The notes under the pieces: generated by a model
Told to the model about the DNA's origin: nothing
The model's database searches: none
Seen by the model: only the letters and a program-made list of their open reading frames with translations
Position numbers and translations under genes: made by a program
Assembly (NCBI GenBank): GCA_030280995.1
Contig: JASXTE010000016.1
Coordinates: forward strand, 10,956,001 to 11,020,000
DNA: 64,000 nucleotides
Reading direction: 5' to 3'
From: Hemileia vastatrix
Lineage: Eukaryota > Basidiomycota > Pucciniomycetes > Pucciniales > Zaghouaniaceae
Shown: positions 1-11,846 of the stretch, one piece after another
Position numbering within the stretch: the stretch's first letter is position 1
Layout of the letters: every line of letters begins with the position of its first letter

Positions 1-262
1 ACTCAATGATTTGATTAATTTCACAGGCCCGTTTCATTTAAAATGTGATAATCAAGCATCTATAAAGGTATCAAACGATGAAAGCTCAAACAAAAGGACC
101 AGGCACAGCGACAGGGAATTCTTTTTTGTCAATGAACAACTACATAAAAGAAAAGCTACAATATCATGGGTACCTACATCTGAACAACTAGCGGATATAA
201 TGACGAAACCACTAAGCAAACAGTTACATGACAAGGGATGTGGAAACTTAGGTATCAAATAA
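1..262 (+). pseudogene. Ty1/copia RNase H C-terminal fragment
   Basis: Open from position 11 (truncated by the window start) to a TAA at 260-262, about 83 residues. It shows the usual end of a copia polyprotein: CDNQASI, a stretch equivalent to the KHIDIRxHFxRE region (here TRHSDREFFFVNEQ), then SWVPTSEQLADIMTKPL. This is the RNase H domain that degrades the RNA strand during reverse transcription. The reading frame is clean here, and the expected polypurine tract and LTR follow at 382-394, so this is the true 3' end of an element whose body lies left of the window. Whether the whole element is intact cannot be judged. Family assignment is firm; subfamily is not. Confidence 0.85.
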
Positions 263-381
263 CAAAATTATAACTACTTTATCATCATTTTGTCTATTTT
301 CTGTTATATTCCTAATAGCTACCATAATAACATCATAACAAATTGTAAATAGTTTCATATATACTAGAATGAGCGTCTTGT

Positions 382-1071
382 CGGAGGGGCGGGTGTTAGG
401 TCCCGACTACGCCGCAGTAGTGTATATAGTCTGCGTGACCACAATAGTAATTGAATATCCTTTTTTGTTACTGTTCCACCTAAAACATTACCGCTGCGCC
501 AATACTTCTCACAGATATAAAATCACCTAAACAAAGTATAAGAGTTTTAGAAAATGCTTAAAAAAAAAATTTTTTTTTTAATACACTACCAATATTGCTG
601 ATTATATAACAATTCGGTAGATAAGGTTAATCTAATGATTGTAACATGCGCATTATTAGGGGGTATCAAAGTTAGAAATTTGTAATTATTTAAAAGGTAT
701 TTTGCAACAAAAATAGAAAGCCACAAACATGACATTAATTCTAAGTAAAATAGTGTTTTTTTTTGGGTGGGGGGCACAATATGGCATATTTTAAACAATA
801 ATCATGCTTGATTTGGTGGAAAAAAGAGTTATTTTGAAATAGAAGATTTCTAACTTTGATACCCCCTATGATGTATACAACTGTTATGATGTTACCATAC
901 TATGTACTTAACTGGTCTCTCATCAGTATATAGTGTAGCCTCCAAGTACATTGGAGACCTTTCTCTGGTTCTGAAAGGTATCATTCTCTACAACAACAAG
1001 ACTGACAGTGTATTAGTAACTATGATACATATCATTCCCAATATTAGTAACTAGGATACAGATCATTCCCA
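382..1071 (+). mobile_element. Ty1/copia polypurine tract and 3' LTR
   Basis: A purine tract (CGGAGGGGCGGG, 382-393) is followed at once by TGTTAGG (394), the classic copia PPT/LTR junction, 130 bp after the RNase H stop. The LTR right edge is unclear. Similarity to a second copy at 50634-51364 continues to about 1071, where this copy runs into a C-rich tract. The LTR contains a MITE at 659-866. It also has about 110 bp (near 876-989) absent from the second copy, flanked by short direct repeats, so one of the two suffered an indel. Confidence 0.7.
659..866. mobile_element. TA-target MITE, copy 1 (208 bp)
   Basis: Terminal inverted repeats start GGGGGTATCAAAGTTAGAAA and end with the complement, flanked by TA on both sides (657-658 and 867-868). 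No coding capacity. The related LTR at 50.7 kb reads through this point as CATTATTATGTATAC, i.e. without the element, which supports a true insertion. Two further copies lie at 48289-48487 and 51429-51626. The TA duplication suggests a Tc1/mariner-type transposase acting in trans; this is inference. Confidence 0.8.
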
Positions 1072-1364
1072 ACCCCCCCTTCCTCCCCATGGAACAATCA
1101 TTAGAAAGAAGAAAAGAAAGAATAATAAAAGAAAAAAGAAAAAAAAATCCCTTAGACAAAAATAAGCAGCATAGAATTCTCCACTGATTCATCTGCCAAG
1201 GTGAACAAATCTCCCTGGCAATTACAGCATATGTGCCCCCCTGTCATATAGTATCCACTTCAAAATGTGCCTTGACAGAATCCCATGTTTTGGAAAATAT
1301 GCATTTTATTAAGTCAGATCACAAAATCAGAAGAAAGAAAGAAAAAAAAAAAATTTAAGTAGAG

Positions 1365-1396
<32 letters not shown>

Positions 1397-1460
1397 CAAA
1401 GTCAAAATGTTGGTCACAAAGCTATCTACTAAGATTCTACCCAGTGGCTTTGTCAAAATA
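1072..1460. other. Low-complexity spacer, no gene
   Basis: C-rich then purine-rich (GAAAGAAGAAAAG-type) sequence with poly-A runs near 1337-1396. No ORF, structured RNA or terminal repeats were seen. Confidence 0.5.
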
Positions 1461-2241
1461 TGTCAAGGTACGCTTTTGGTCTAGAAGTTTTGGTATGAAG
1501 TTTTACGAGGATTTTAAAGGTTTAAATGGACTCTCAACAAATTTGTACGTATTTCTTAATTCAAAGATGATTATTTTACTCAATTAAAAGAGGTAGGATT
1601 AAGATATTAATATAATTTATAGACTAGAGTTACGTATTGTAAATACTAATGATATAGAATATAAGAATAAGTTTTGATTTGTTATTGTTGTAATAAAATG
1701 ATGTAGTAAAAGGAATGATTAAAAAACAACCAAAAGAGAGGCTTTATATAGGCAAAGGAGAGACAAAGCACGGCAATCAAATTCTAAAAACAGTAGTATG
1801 AGAGAGAGAAAAGAATATTCCAGAAGGAGTATTTTCAAATAATAAAGTTGTTCTAAAAAGAAGGTGTCAAAAAGATGTATTTACAGAGTATGTCAGAAAT
1901 ACATCAATTTATTTAATATTTACTGTAGAAGTCAATTCTAAATAAGAAATTTGAATATTTTGTATATATTTAATATTATTTGAATATTTAATCTTATTAT
2001 AATTTTAAAAACTATTTTTTAATATAAATTTTTATTTCTTCTAACCTGTCAAATGAGCACGGTGTTAGAGAAAAAATATAAGGGACAATTTTATATTTAA
2101 TTTTATCATTCTGTAATTAGTTAATTTATTATAAGTAATTTTAATGTAACTAATTAATTAAATAATTAAAATGATAAGGTGTGGCTTCATCCAGTAAATA
2201 ATTAATTATTTCACTGGGTAAGTCTAGTAGCCTGGCTGACA
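1461..2241 (-). repeat. 3' LTR of chromovirus D
   Basis: Plus-strand ends are TGTCAAGG and GGCTGACA; in element sense it starts TGTCAGCCAGGCT. It aligns throughout with 9266-10066, including the TTATATAGGC promoter block (1743-1752) and the AGTAAATAATTAATTATTT palindrome next to the edge. The element-sense polypurine tract AGAGTGAGGGAG lies at 2242-2253. Confidence 0.8.
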
Positions 2242-2273
2242 CTCCCTCACTCTAAAAAAACAGTAAAAAAATG

Positions 2274-5200
2274 CTATGATTTTTTCTTTTTATACTTTTT
2301 TAGTAGAGTAGGAAGATTAGATATCTCCTTCCCAGGTATCCAAGAATCATATTCAGATGATTTATTCTTGAATCTCAATAAGTATTCTGTACCTTTTTCA
2401 GCAGTGACTATTCTGTCATTTAGAATTTTTTCAATTTCTGCTGTTTCAGTGATTTCATTTGGGGTTTTCTTTGGTCTACCCCTCCTTTTTGGAAATAAAT
2501 CACTATTGGATGTGTAAGGTTTCAAAAGAGATATTGGAAAAACAGGATGTTTTCTGTCATATGGGGAATACAGAATAACTTCAACTGCATTATCTCCAAT
2601 CATTCTTCTGACAACAAATGGACCAAAAAATGGATCTTTCAATTTGTTATTACCTTGTAAGTTGAAGTGGACTGTACAAATCAACACTTCATCACCCTTT
2701 TTAAAAGTGTATTATTTATGGGATTTGTCCCATCTTTTCTTCTCATATTCAAATGATTTTTCGATACATTTTTGAGCATGATTTCTACATAGTTGTTGCA
2801 TTTGAAGAAAAGATTTTACACCAGGATGTATATCCAATTTAGGTATTTTTTTATTGAGAATTTGGGCAGGAGTATTAGGAACATATCCAAGCCAGAGCTC
2901 AAAAGGCTTTCTTTGAGTAACAGAATGAACAGTGCTATTATAAGCAAATTCTAACCCAGGAAGTAAGGTAACCCAATCATGAGTGAATCTGTCATTATCT
3001 TTATACTCAAGGCCAAAGGCACAATATCTTCTTATCATGTCCTCTAAAGTCTGAATCATTCTTTCAGCTAAACCATCAGTCTGAGGGTGATGGGCAGTAG
3101 AAAGTTTCAGATCACAACCACAAACAACCATCAGAGACATCCGAAATTCAGAAGTAAATTTAGGGTCTCTGTCAGAGATTATGGCTTTAGGAAAACCAGC
3201 AGTATTAAACATATGAGACCACCATAAGAAAGCTAATTCTTTAGTGGAAACATCCTTGTTAGTAGGGATAAATTTACACATTTTTGTGAATCTGTCCACA
3301 ATAACCCAACAAGAGTTATAACTGTCTTTACCAGCAATAGGTAATCCTGTTACAAAATCCATGTTTATTATTTGCCATGGAGCATCAGGAGGTTCAATAT
3401 GTTGCATTAATCCTGCTCTTTTACCAGTTAATCTTTTTGATTTTTGGCAAGAATCACAAGATTCAACATAAAATTTTGTGTCTTCAGACATATTAGCCCA
3501 CCAAGCAGTGTTCTTAATTCTGATCATTGTTTTGTCAAGATCAAAATGTCCAGCTAATATGTCATCATGACAAATTTTCAAGATGATTTCTCTCATAGAA
3601 GGAGGAATAACAATAACATTACTCAACTTCCTCCTATAATATATATATCCTTCATCAATTGAAAATTTACCTTTTTCCAAAGCTTTTTGGTACTTTGGTG
3701 GAAGGGTATTAATTAATGCTTGTATTGAAGCATTCTTTGGATCATTTAATATGGTGCATAACTTTTTCAAGTCAGTGTCCTTATCATATGATTCCAGAAT
3801 AAGCTGTAATAGCTCTTCCTCCATATCAACCACATATATCCCATGAATATGAATAATTTCATCCTCAGGATCATAAGCAGGATTAGAGTCATCATTTGGT
3901 AAAGGTAACCTTGATAAAATGTCCACATTTGAGTGAACAATACCAGCCCTTTGAATAATTGTCATTCTCCCTCTGTACTCTTGAACAGCCAGCTGCCATC
4001 TGAACATATGTCTGTTAGGTGTTTTCACGTTTAAAAGGGATTTAACTGCACTGCAGTCAGTGACAAGTTCAAATTTCTGGTCATCTAAGTAATAATGAAG
4101 CTTTTCTAGAGCCCATACTACAGCTAAACACTCAAATTGAGTAGCACCATATTTCAATTCACTATTTCTCAAGGTTCTTGAAATATAACAAATTACTACT
4201 TCTGAAACTTTATCATTTATCACTTGTTTTTGATGGAGGGCGGCACCAAGACCAATGAAACTGGCATCAGTGTACAAAACAAATGGTTGATTAAAGTCAG
4301 GTAAAGCGAGAATTGGTGCTGACATTAAACAGTGTTTCATAGTGTCAAAAGCTCTTTGTCTTTCACTGTTCCAGACAAAAGCAACATATTTCCTAGTTAA
4401 TTGGTTAAGGATTAATTATATGACCTGATAGTTTTTAATATATTGTCTATAGTATGCACACATTCCCAAGAGACTTTGGAGCTCTCTAACTGTAGTAGGA
4501 GCTTTCACCTGTTTTATGGCTGCCACCTTGATCTGGTCAACACATATCTGAAAACCTGAGACAACATGATCAAGCACTTTCAAGGAATGAAAACCAAATT
4601 TGCATTTTTTTAAGGCAAGTTTCATATTTATCTGATCCATCTTATGGAACACTTTACACAGGTGGTTAAGATGGTCCTCAAATATTTTAGAGAATATGAT
4701 GATATCATCAATTTAAATCATCAGCCATCCTTCAATTATTTCTTGATGGAATGTGTTATCCATAACCTTTTGAAAAACTGAAGGGGCATTTTTGGGGCCA
4801 TATGGCATCCTAATATACTTATAAATACCCATATGAGTAGCAATCATCAGAAAATTCTGAGAATTCTTCTCAACAGGTACCTGGTGATATCCTTTATTAC
4901 CATATAAACAGCTGATATATTTAGTACCTTGTAAGGTAGCATGCATAGAGCTAATTCTGGGTAAAGAATAGATATCATCCACAGTATAAGTATTCAATGC
5001 TCTATAGTCACCACATAACCTGGATTTATCTTTCCCATAAGAAATTAGAGGTGTTTCAACTACCTTTTCAATAATATTAATTTTTAAAAGGGTAGAGATA
5101 TTGTCTTCAATATCTTTTCTCTTTGTGGGAGAAGCAGGATAAGGCTTCTTCTTTAAACTAGGTGGTATTTCAGTTAATGGGCAAGATAATGAGAGTTTAT

Positions 5201-5345
5201 TTTCTTCTTTTACTAATCCTAATTCATGTGACCTATGAGCAAAGGCAATAGGAAAAGATTTTATCAACTGAATGATGGAATCTTTTTCCTCACCAGAAAG
5301 TTGTTCTCCAAAAAAAAGCAGTTTCAATTTCACACAGAAGGGCAT
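2274..5345 (-). pseudogene. Chromovirus D pol: RT, RNase H, integrase, chromodomain
   Basis: Degenerate reading frame matching the intact pol of element A (26307-32474). In element order: RT (4713-5345, with RLCGDYRALNTYTVDDIYSLP); a second RT block (4416-4652); RNase H (FVLYTDASFIGLGAAL, about 4280); integrase with CHDDILAGHF and CDSCQKSK zinc residues; DDE residues in MDFVTGLP, SDRDPKF and LAERMIQTLE; a GPF-type GPY/F module; and a C-terminal chromodomain (ILNDRIVTAEKGTEYLLRFK ... WIPGKEI). The largest open piece, 2712-4340, covers RNase H to integrase. Breaks lie at about 2700, 4350-4420 and 4655-4712, where the YIDD motif is lost. The break just before the integrase C-terminus separates the chromodomain piece (2274-2687). 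Product not functional. Confidence 0.85.
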
Positions 5346-7615
5346 GCATTTCTTTTGTAGATCTTCCTTTATATTGAACTACAGAATTACATGTGTTCAA
5401 TTCCGGTTTTAATAATTTTTTGGAGGAAGAAATCTTACATTTCCTCTTCCCATTCATCCCCATTGTGAAACATTGGTTTGAGGGATCCAATTTTATGCCC
5501 TACTTGGTTAAAATATCATTCCCTACAATAAACCAATTTCTTAAGCTATCATTTTTCATGACAACAAAATCACAAATAGCTCTTAAAAACCCATGGTTAT
5601 ATTTAAAAAACACTGTGGCTTTGTATTTACCAATGGGGGACAAAACAGAGCCATAAACTCTCCAATTCTCAGAAATCATAGGCATAAGTTTTGATTTATA
5701 ATCCTGATCCACTTAAGAAAGTTCTTTTTCAGATACTACACTTCCTCCAGCTCCAGAATCTAAAACAACCTCAATGTTCTTTTCATTGGTCAAGACTGGT
5801 GCCTTGAGAGGGGTAATAATTATTGAGCTGTCTTCAAGGTTTCTTATGATTCCAGAATCTTCAACTGTAGATAAGTGATTATTCTCAATGTCAATATTAA
5901 TTAAAAATGAATATCTTCTTACAGCATTAAAATTTCCTGGTGAGATTCATATGAAATATTTCTGGTACAATCACTTGAAGTATCATCCAGTGCAGCTGTG
6001 TCATCAGCAGGTTCCTCTGTTTGTTCAACAAGATTTATTTTCTTCTCACAAATATGGCCTTTCTGCCATGGCTTTCTGCATTTAAAGCAAGTGTTTGTTG
6101 CATAATTTTTTAGTGCAACAGGGACAGAAGGTTTACCAAATTTTTCAGGAGGTTTCTGTTGGTAATTGGAGGGTTTCCCCATTGAAGAACTAGGAGTTAA
6201 CCTTCTAGAATCATACTTTTTATTTAAAAGGATCCCATTACAAGTATTAATAAAAGTAGAAAGTTCTCTTGAGAACTCAGTCCTAGCAACTACTAAGTCC
6301 CTCAGAGACATAGGCAATTTATAGAGGATCCTGTCCTTTTATAGTTCAAATTCCATGTATAAATCCATCGCCCCCAGTATCTTTACAAGTTTCATTAGGA
6401 GCTCAATAGGTTTTTCTGTAGAAGAACAGCTATATCTAGCTTCCTCATACTGCCTTTGTTGGGCTAACCTAAACTTGGAACCACCAAACTGCGCTTTATT
6501 TAATTTCTTCCAATCTTCCCAAGAGTAGTCATTTTTATCTAAAAGGACAGATTCATACCACATTAGGTCAACATTAGTAAGTAAATAAATCAATTTAGAC
6601 ACAATTTCTTCATCTGGAAGTTTATAAGAACTCTTAAGGTTATTAATTCTGCAAATAAATTTTTACCAATCAGAGGCAGAATCACCATCAAATGTTGGGA
6701 ATTGGTCAAGTTTTGGCCAATTCTTTTGATTTGAAGGAGTCTCCTTAGTACTAGCTTGTTTCTGAGTAAGAAGCAGCTGTAATTTCTTTAATTGTGCTGA
6801 AATCTCATTGTTTAATCCTTCTGTTGCAGATTCTGGTGCATCATCAGTTTTTGATGGAAACTCAGTGTTATCAACAGGTATTTCTGGAGCTATTTTTAAT
6901 TTAGATGAACTAGCCACAGGTACTATTTGAGCATCCTGCACTATATGTTCCTTCACAGAAATGTCAGAATATTTTTGGTCATTTAACAATGAATTCAATT
7001 TCTCTTCAATGGTTGTTAGTCTGGTTTTTACCCTTGGAAGACACGATAAACTCTCATTGATTGTTGCAATAGATAACTGGGTTTTATTTTGAAAAGATGA
7101 ATAATGATCACTCAATCTTTTCAGGTTCATCTTATCTACCTCTAGTTCCTGGAAACAGGAAGATACAGTATCTTTTAGTCTAGACAAATCATTTTTGATA
7201 TTTTGCCATAAAGAAACTTTCTTTTCATGAGTTGCTTTGTAATGAAACAAATCATCAGAAACTCTCTGTAACTCACTCATTAATTCTTGATAACCCTGTT
7301 CATTTAACAAACTATTATATTTCTGAGTTAATTGCATGTTGTTCATGATATGATTATGTTTAGCAATAATATCTCTCAAATATTTATCATTAATTTTTGC
7401 TACATCTGGAGTGTTTCTCTATAAAGAAACAGAGTAACCTTCCACATTCTCATGAAACTCAGGCTCAAGTGTTTCATTAAAAATAGCCATATCAGGATTT
7501 ATCATCGAAGTAGCAATTAAAACTAAAGGATTTGATACATTAGAATATTGAGTGATTTGTCTACTCTTATCAACCTCTACTGGTCTCATAGTGTCATCCC
7601 CTCTGCCAGAATTAC

Positions 7616-7673
7616 CTGAAGGAACTGGGTCAGTAACAAGAAATGGTACTTGAGATTCAATAGAGGGACTTAC
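7616..7673 (-). other. 58-nt intron-like block in gag of D
   Basis: Minus strand: donor G|GTAAGT at 7673, branch-like TACTGAC, acceptor CCTTCAG|G at 7616. Exactly 58 nt, as in A, B and C. The gag frame stays open through it when unspliced. Splicing would shift gag into a stop after 9 codons. Confidence 0.55.
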
Positions 7674-8050
7674 CAAGTCTTGGGCAAGATCTGAATTTTG
7701 TTTTTTCTTTCTCTGCCTCCTTGATAAGGGTGAGGATGTGTTGGGTTGAATTGACTGGATCTTGATGGACCTGCCTGAGGCATTTGAGGCTGCTTCTGTT
7801 GAGACAGATGATCCCACTGGGTGTTTAACCAATCCCACTTCCACTTTGACACCTCCACCTTTTCTGGTTGCTGGGGAGCCAATTGTGGAAGATCCTTGGG
7901 GGGAGGAGGTCTCCTCTTCTCTTGAAGAAAGGCATCTATTTTTCTTACCTTTTCTTCTAGTGAGTCTGTTCTTGCTCTCAATCTTAAGTTCTTTGTCCTC
8001 AGTTCCTTTATGTGGGTGGAGAGATTCTTTACTTGCTGAGTTAAAGGCAT
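7670..8050 (-). CDS. Overlapping second-frame ORF in gag of D
   Basis: An ORF of 126 residues in a different frame from gag. It contains MPLTQQVKNLSTHIKELRTK, a heptad-like stretch (RLRARTDSLEEKVRKIDAFL), a Trp-rich core (VSKWKWDWLNTQWDHLSQ), GPSRS, and HPHPYQGGRERK, ending in W-TAA. The same series is found in element A (31793-32383), B (24162-24637) and, broken, C (12681-13193). The TGG TAA end coincides with the donor of the 58-nt intron-like block. Upstream, the conserved LEGLPKGLKIKK segment lies one frame away because of an A-run indel, so the start is damaged here. The function is unknown; the profile is a short coiled coil with a basic, Pro-rich tail. Confidence 0.5.
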   Translation of the reverse strand: MPLTQQVKNLSTHIKELRTKNLRLRARTDSLEEKVRKIDAFLQEKRRPPPPKDLPQLAPQQPEKVEVSKWKWDWLNTQWDHLSQQKQPQMPQAGPSRSSQFNPTHPHPYQGGRERKNKIQILPKTW

Positions 8051-8307
8051 TTTTTTTTATTTTTAAGCCTTTGGGAAGTCCTTCTAGAGGGTTGATGGAA
8101 GGCTTTTGTTCCTGAGCATTTTCTCCACTAGTATTTTTACTTCCTCAATTTCCACATCCTGATTGGTCCAATAATTTATTAATTTGAGCCAATTTTGCAG
8201 TCAAGGGAGAACTTAAAGTAGTAGCTTCATCATAATCAATCAGATCCAATTCCTCTTCACTGGTAGCAGAAACACCTTGATCAGTCATTTTTTAAATTTA
8301 ACTTGAC

Positions 8308-8978
8308 CTGAGGGAAGGAAATATTAAGATGTATTAGTTTTATTTTTGCTTTTTTTTTAAAAAGAAAAATAAGAAAAAAAAAGAATTTAAAAAATCTTCA
8401 GGAAAAAAAAATCAACTGAAATAATAATCAACATTTTTTTTATTAATTTAAAAGTAATTTTATAACCAGGATTAAAAGAAATCAACTGAACAAACAAAAT
8501 TTATTTTTTAACCAATAACTTAATTTTTGATAATTATCAGAATTAAAATCAACTGAAATAATAATCACAATTTTTATTAAATTAAAATAATTTTATAACC
8601 AGGATTAAAAGAAATCAACTGAAGAAACAAAATTTATTTTTTAACCAATAAAATAATTTTCAATAATTATCAGGATTAAAATCAACTGAAATAATATTTA
8701 ATTACCAGGACTTGATTTCAACTGAAATAATTTTAATATAATTTAATATTATTAATTTTAATATTTTTATTGTCAGGAGAATTTTTCAACTGGAACAAAA
8801 ATATTATTTTAATTTATCAGGACAAAGTTAACTGAAAAAAATAATAAAATATTTTATATTACTTCTAGGACTAAGAACACTATAGTTCTATCTTTATCAA
8901 CTAGGAAAAAAAAATAAAAAAAAATTCCAAATTACCAGACACCTCCTCCTGTAAAATGAGCAAATTAATGCCACTTAC
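8308..8978 (-). other. Leader intron of D with internal tandem repeats
   Basis: Element sense: donor CT|GTAAGTGG at 8978 and acceptor CCTTCCCTCAG at 8308, about 20 nt before the gag ATG. Inside, from about 8394 to 8890, are repeated copies of a motif reading TTCAGTTGA ... TCCTGG, spaced irregularly among A/T runs. The donor context is nearly identical in B, and a GTAAGTG donor occurs at the matching place in A and C. The splice is predicted, not shown. Confidence 0.5.
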
Positions 8979-9265
8979 AGAGTGCTGAGTAAAAGGAAAA
9001 TACATAGAGTATGAAAAGTGAAAAGTGACCCATGAATAGTAATCAATATAATTACCATGAATATATGTGACTATAGTCAATATATGAGCCTAAGTTTTGG
9101 AGCACCGTTTTATTCCCGGCCGCAGCAAAAAAGTAAGTCACGTGGTTTATGATGTTTGTCGTCTTTGTTGTATACTTGTCCTATCAGCACCTTGTCGTTG
9201 ATGGTCCCTTGGTTGCCAGCTTCAAAATATTGATGGGCCGTCGACTATTCGGAAAGTGCCTCAGT

Positions 9266-10066
9266 TGTCAAGGGGTCTTTCAAGTCTATAAGGTTTTTCA
9301 AGGAGGTCCAATGGCGGTAACAACGGAATTTATGGGATTCAAACTGGGGTACATATTTCCTTATCTTATAGAATTTTTACTCAATAGATAGAGGTAAAGA
9401 TTTAAATTATTATTATAATTAATGTTTTAGAATTATGGGTTTGTAAATACTAAGGCACTAATAGATAGTAATAAATGGATTTTAAATAATTATAATAAAT
9501 AAGTAAGTGATGGAATGAATTAAAAACAACCAAAAGAGAGGCCTTATATAGGCAAAGGAGAGACAAAGCACGACAATAAAATTATAAAAACAGTAGTATG
9601 AGAGAGAGAGAAAAAGAATATTCCAGAAGGAGTATTTTCAAATAATAAAGTTGTTCTAAAAAGAAGGTGTCAAAAAGATGTATTTAAAGAGTATGTAAGA
9701 AATACATTGATTTATTTAATATTCACTGTAAAGGTCAATTCTAAATAAGAACTTTGAATTTTTTGTATATATTTATTTTTATTTGAATATTAAAAATTTT
9801 ATTTTAATTTTAAATTTATTTTTTGATATAAATTTTTATTTCCTTCAACCTGTCAATGAGCACGGTGTTAGAGAATAAAAATATAAGGGACAATTTTATA
9901 TTTAATTTTATTTATTCATTAATTTTACCATTCTGTAATTAGTTAATTTATTATAGGTAATTTTAATGTTATTAATTAATAATTAAATAATTAAAATAAT
10001 AAGGTGTGGCTTCATCCAGTAAATAATTAATTATTTTCCTGGGTAAGTCTAGCAGCCTGGCTGACA
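9266..10066 (-). repeat. 5' LTR of chromovirus D
   Basis: Pairs with 1461-2241. A TATATAAGG box in element sense (plus strand 9542-9550) is the likely promoter. CAATGAGCACGGTGTTAG and the AGTAAATAATTAATTATTT palindrome lie towards the outer edge. Adjacent in element sense is ACTGAGGCACTTTCC (9250-9265), equivalent to the primer-site block of the other copies. Confidence 0.8.
9542..9550 (-). promoter_or_regulatory. Predicted TATA box, 5' LTR of D
   Basis: TATATAAGG in element sense, within a block conserved in both D LTRs. Confidence 0.5.
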
Positions 10067-10077
10067 CTTAGTACAAA

Positions 10078-10384
10078 ACAATTTGATTTTCAATTTTTGG
10101 TATTTTAAATAAACTAATTTGATTTTTTTTTGATTTTAGTATTAGTATATTATTATCTCTTTTAACCTGTTCATTGAGCATGGTGGTAGGCAATAAAAAT
10201 ATAAGGGATATTAATATTAATTTAAATATTTACTAAATTCACTTATTGTAATTAGTTAATTTATTTCAAGTTATTTTAAAGTCAATATAATATAATTAAT
10301 AATAAAATGAGAAATAAAATGTGTGGCTTCATCCCAGTAAATAATTAATTATTTTACTGGGTAAGTCTAGCAGACTGGCTGACA
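10078..10384 (-). repeat. Truncated D-type LTR
   Basis: Matches the outer half of the D LTRs: AACCTGTTCATTGAGCATGG, ATATAAGGGAT, GTGTGGCTTCATCCCAGTAA, and the end AGACTGGCTGACA. It starts abruptly at the right edge of D, so it is a remnant of an older insertion. From 10385 to 10558 there is only AT-rich flank with no gene. Confidence 0.7.
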
Positions 10385-10558
10385 ATTACCCTTACACACA
10401 TAATAGGGGGTCTCAAATATTACCAAACATTCCTAGTGTGTTTCATTTGAAAAACACCACACAAAAAGGCTATGAAACATTGCTGATTTAGTAATTAGGG
10501 TGTCAAACATTGGGTCAAATATGTCCTACTTTTGTTTAATTTTCTTGATCACAACTCA

Positions 10559-11843
10559 TGTCAGCCAGGCTATACCAGGAGCCCAGTAAATTTTATGTCA
10601 ATTTACTGGAACTAAAAGAGGGTGTAAAAAGATGCTTATTGTGTATACAAATTAATATTATATTGCATAATGAAATGATATAATTATTTTATTTAATATA
10701 TATAATAAGTATTATATTAATTTTATTATTATATAAATTATTTATACATTTAAATTAAGCATGATATATATTCTATAAATTATGGCGCATTTTTATGTAT
10801 TTAATAAATATAAATTAATAAATAATTAATTATAAACATATATTATAAATTAAAAGTGTAAAATTAACTTATAATGTAATTAAATTAATTAATTAAAATT
10901 ATATATTAAATAAAGCCATACATATCTTATTAAATAATAATATTGGGCGCTTTTTTGACCCTTAATTTTGTCAGTAAAATTATTAAATAAATTAAAACAC
11001 TTATTTAATAAGATGGTATTAAAATTCTCACTTTAAATTAGAAATATAATTAAATTAATTATTTGTTTCATTTAAACTAGTTATTGAATTAATTAAATAC
11101 TTAAAACAATTAATTAAACTTGCTTTATACTGGATTAAATTGATGACATGGATTTTTGTGTGAAAATAATTCTATTTGTTTTAATTAAACCCTTTACATC
11201 TCACTGTAATATCTGTTTTGGATTATTTTACTCACTGTTCTTATGTTTAAGACTTACTTAGTTACTGATTATTTTAATTAATTTTTTTGGGAACTTATGG
11301 TGGGAAAATAGGTTACTTACTCACGGGTTTAGTTTATTGTTTCATGTTTTTCTCTCAATCTCTATGTTTTAGTTATATTCTTTTATATTCTTGTTTAACT
11401 TTATTACTACTTTGTAATTACTCATTTGTGGCGCTTCAGAGGATCCTTTTCCTATAAAAGGCTTTGGATCATCCCCTGTAGCTGCATCACTTATCATACA
11501 CTCACCATTTAAACATATTTTTTAATATAATACATTTAATATTATTTTTATTAGTACTATAATTCCAATCTAAATTCTATATAAATATCTAAAGTTGCAA
11601 TAAGTCTATTAGTAATAACAGTTTTTACCACGCAGAAATAGTAATACTTATTTTCAATAAATATATTATAATTTAATAAGACTCACTGCTGTGTCAAAAC
11701 CAAGAAATTTCTGTTGCCTTATTTTTTCTAAAATAATTATATTAATTTAACTTTTCATTTCCCTAAACCTTTTTTTCCATTTTTCTCCTCCTCCTCTCTA
11801 TTTTATCCACCTTCTTCTCCTTCTTCTAGATGACCGGCTTACA
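10559..11843 (+). repeat. 5' LTR of chromovirus C
   Basis: 1285 bp, paired with 18720-20003. It contains the promoter block GGCGCTTCAGAGGATCC ... CCTATAAAAGG ... ATCCCCTGTAGC, which is also found, inverted, in the A LTRs, marking A and C as close relatives. Confidence 0.9.
11453..11462 (+). promoter_or_regulatory. Predicted TATA box, 5' LTR of C
   Basis: TATAAAAGGC inside a block conserved in both C LTRs and both A LTRs. Confidence 0.6.
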
Positions 11844-11846
11844 TTT

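Larger units (their letters stand above)
5346..8288 (-). pseudogene. Chromovirus D gag and protease
   Basis: Starts at ATG 8288-8286 (MTDQGVSATSEEELDLIDYD), just after the predicted leader-intron acceptor. The N-terminal part is also open in a second frame (see 7670-8050). Then come a coiled-coil stretch (6663-7379), a CA-like domain (NWPKLDQFPTFDGDS ... AQFGGSKFRLAQQR, 6339-6720), the knuckle CFKCRKPWQKGHIC (about 6050-6095) and a protease with DSGAGGSVVSE (about 5740-5775). An early stop (GCGN then TGA) and a homopolymer shift near 8050 break the N-terminus; further stops separate the CA, knuckle and protease pieces. Same domain order as A. Non-functional. Confidence 0.8.
1461..10066 (-). 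mobile_element. Chromovirus D (Ty3/Gypsy), decayed full-length copy
   Basis: Two related LTRs (1461-2241 and 9266-10066) flank a minus-strand leader, gag and pol. A polypurine tract abuts the left LTR and a primer-site-like block abuts the right one. No matching target duplication is seen (AAATA on the left, CTTAG on the right). The copy may be a recombinant or may have inserted into an older LTR, of which a piece remains at 10078-10384. The coding region carries many stops and frameshifts, so the copy is not autonomous. Confidence 0.8.

Noticed and set aside
10385..10558. A fourth TA-MITE copy (ATAGGGGGTCTCAAA)
   Set aside because: Only the first 15 bases resemble the end; no matching inverted end or internal sequence follows.
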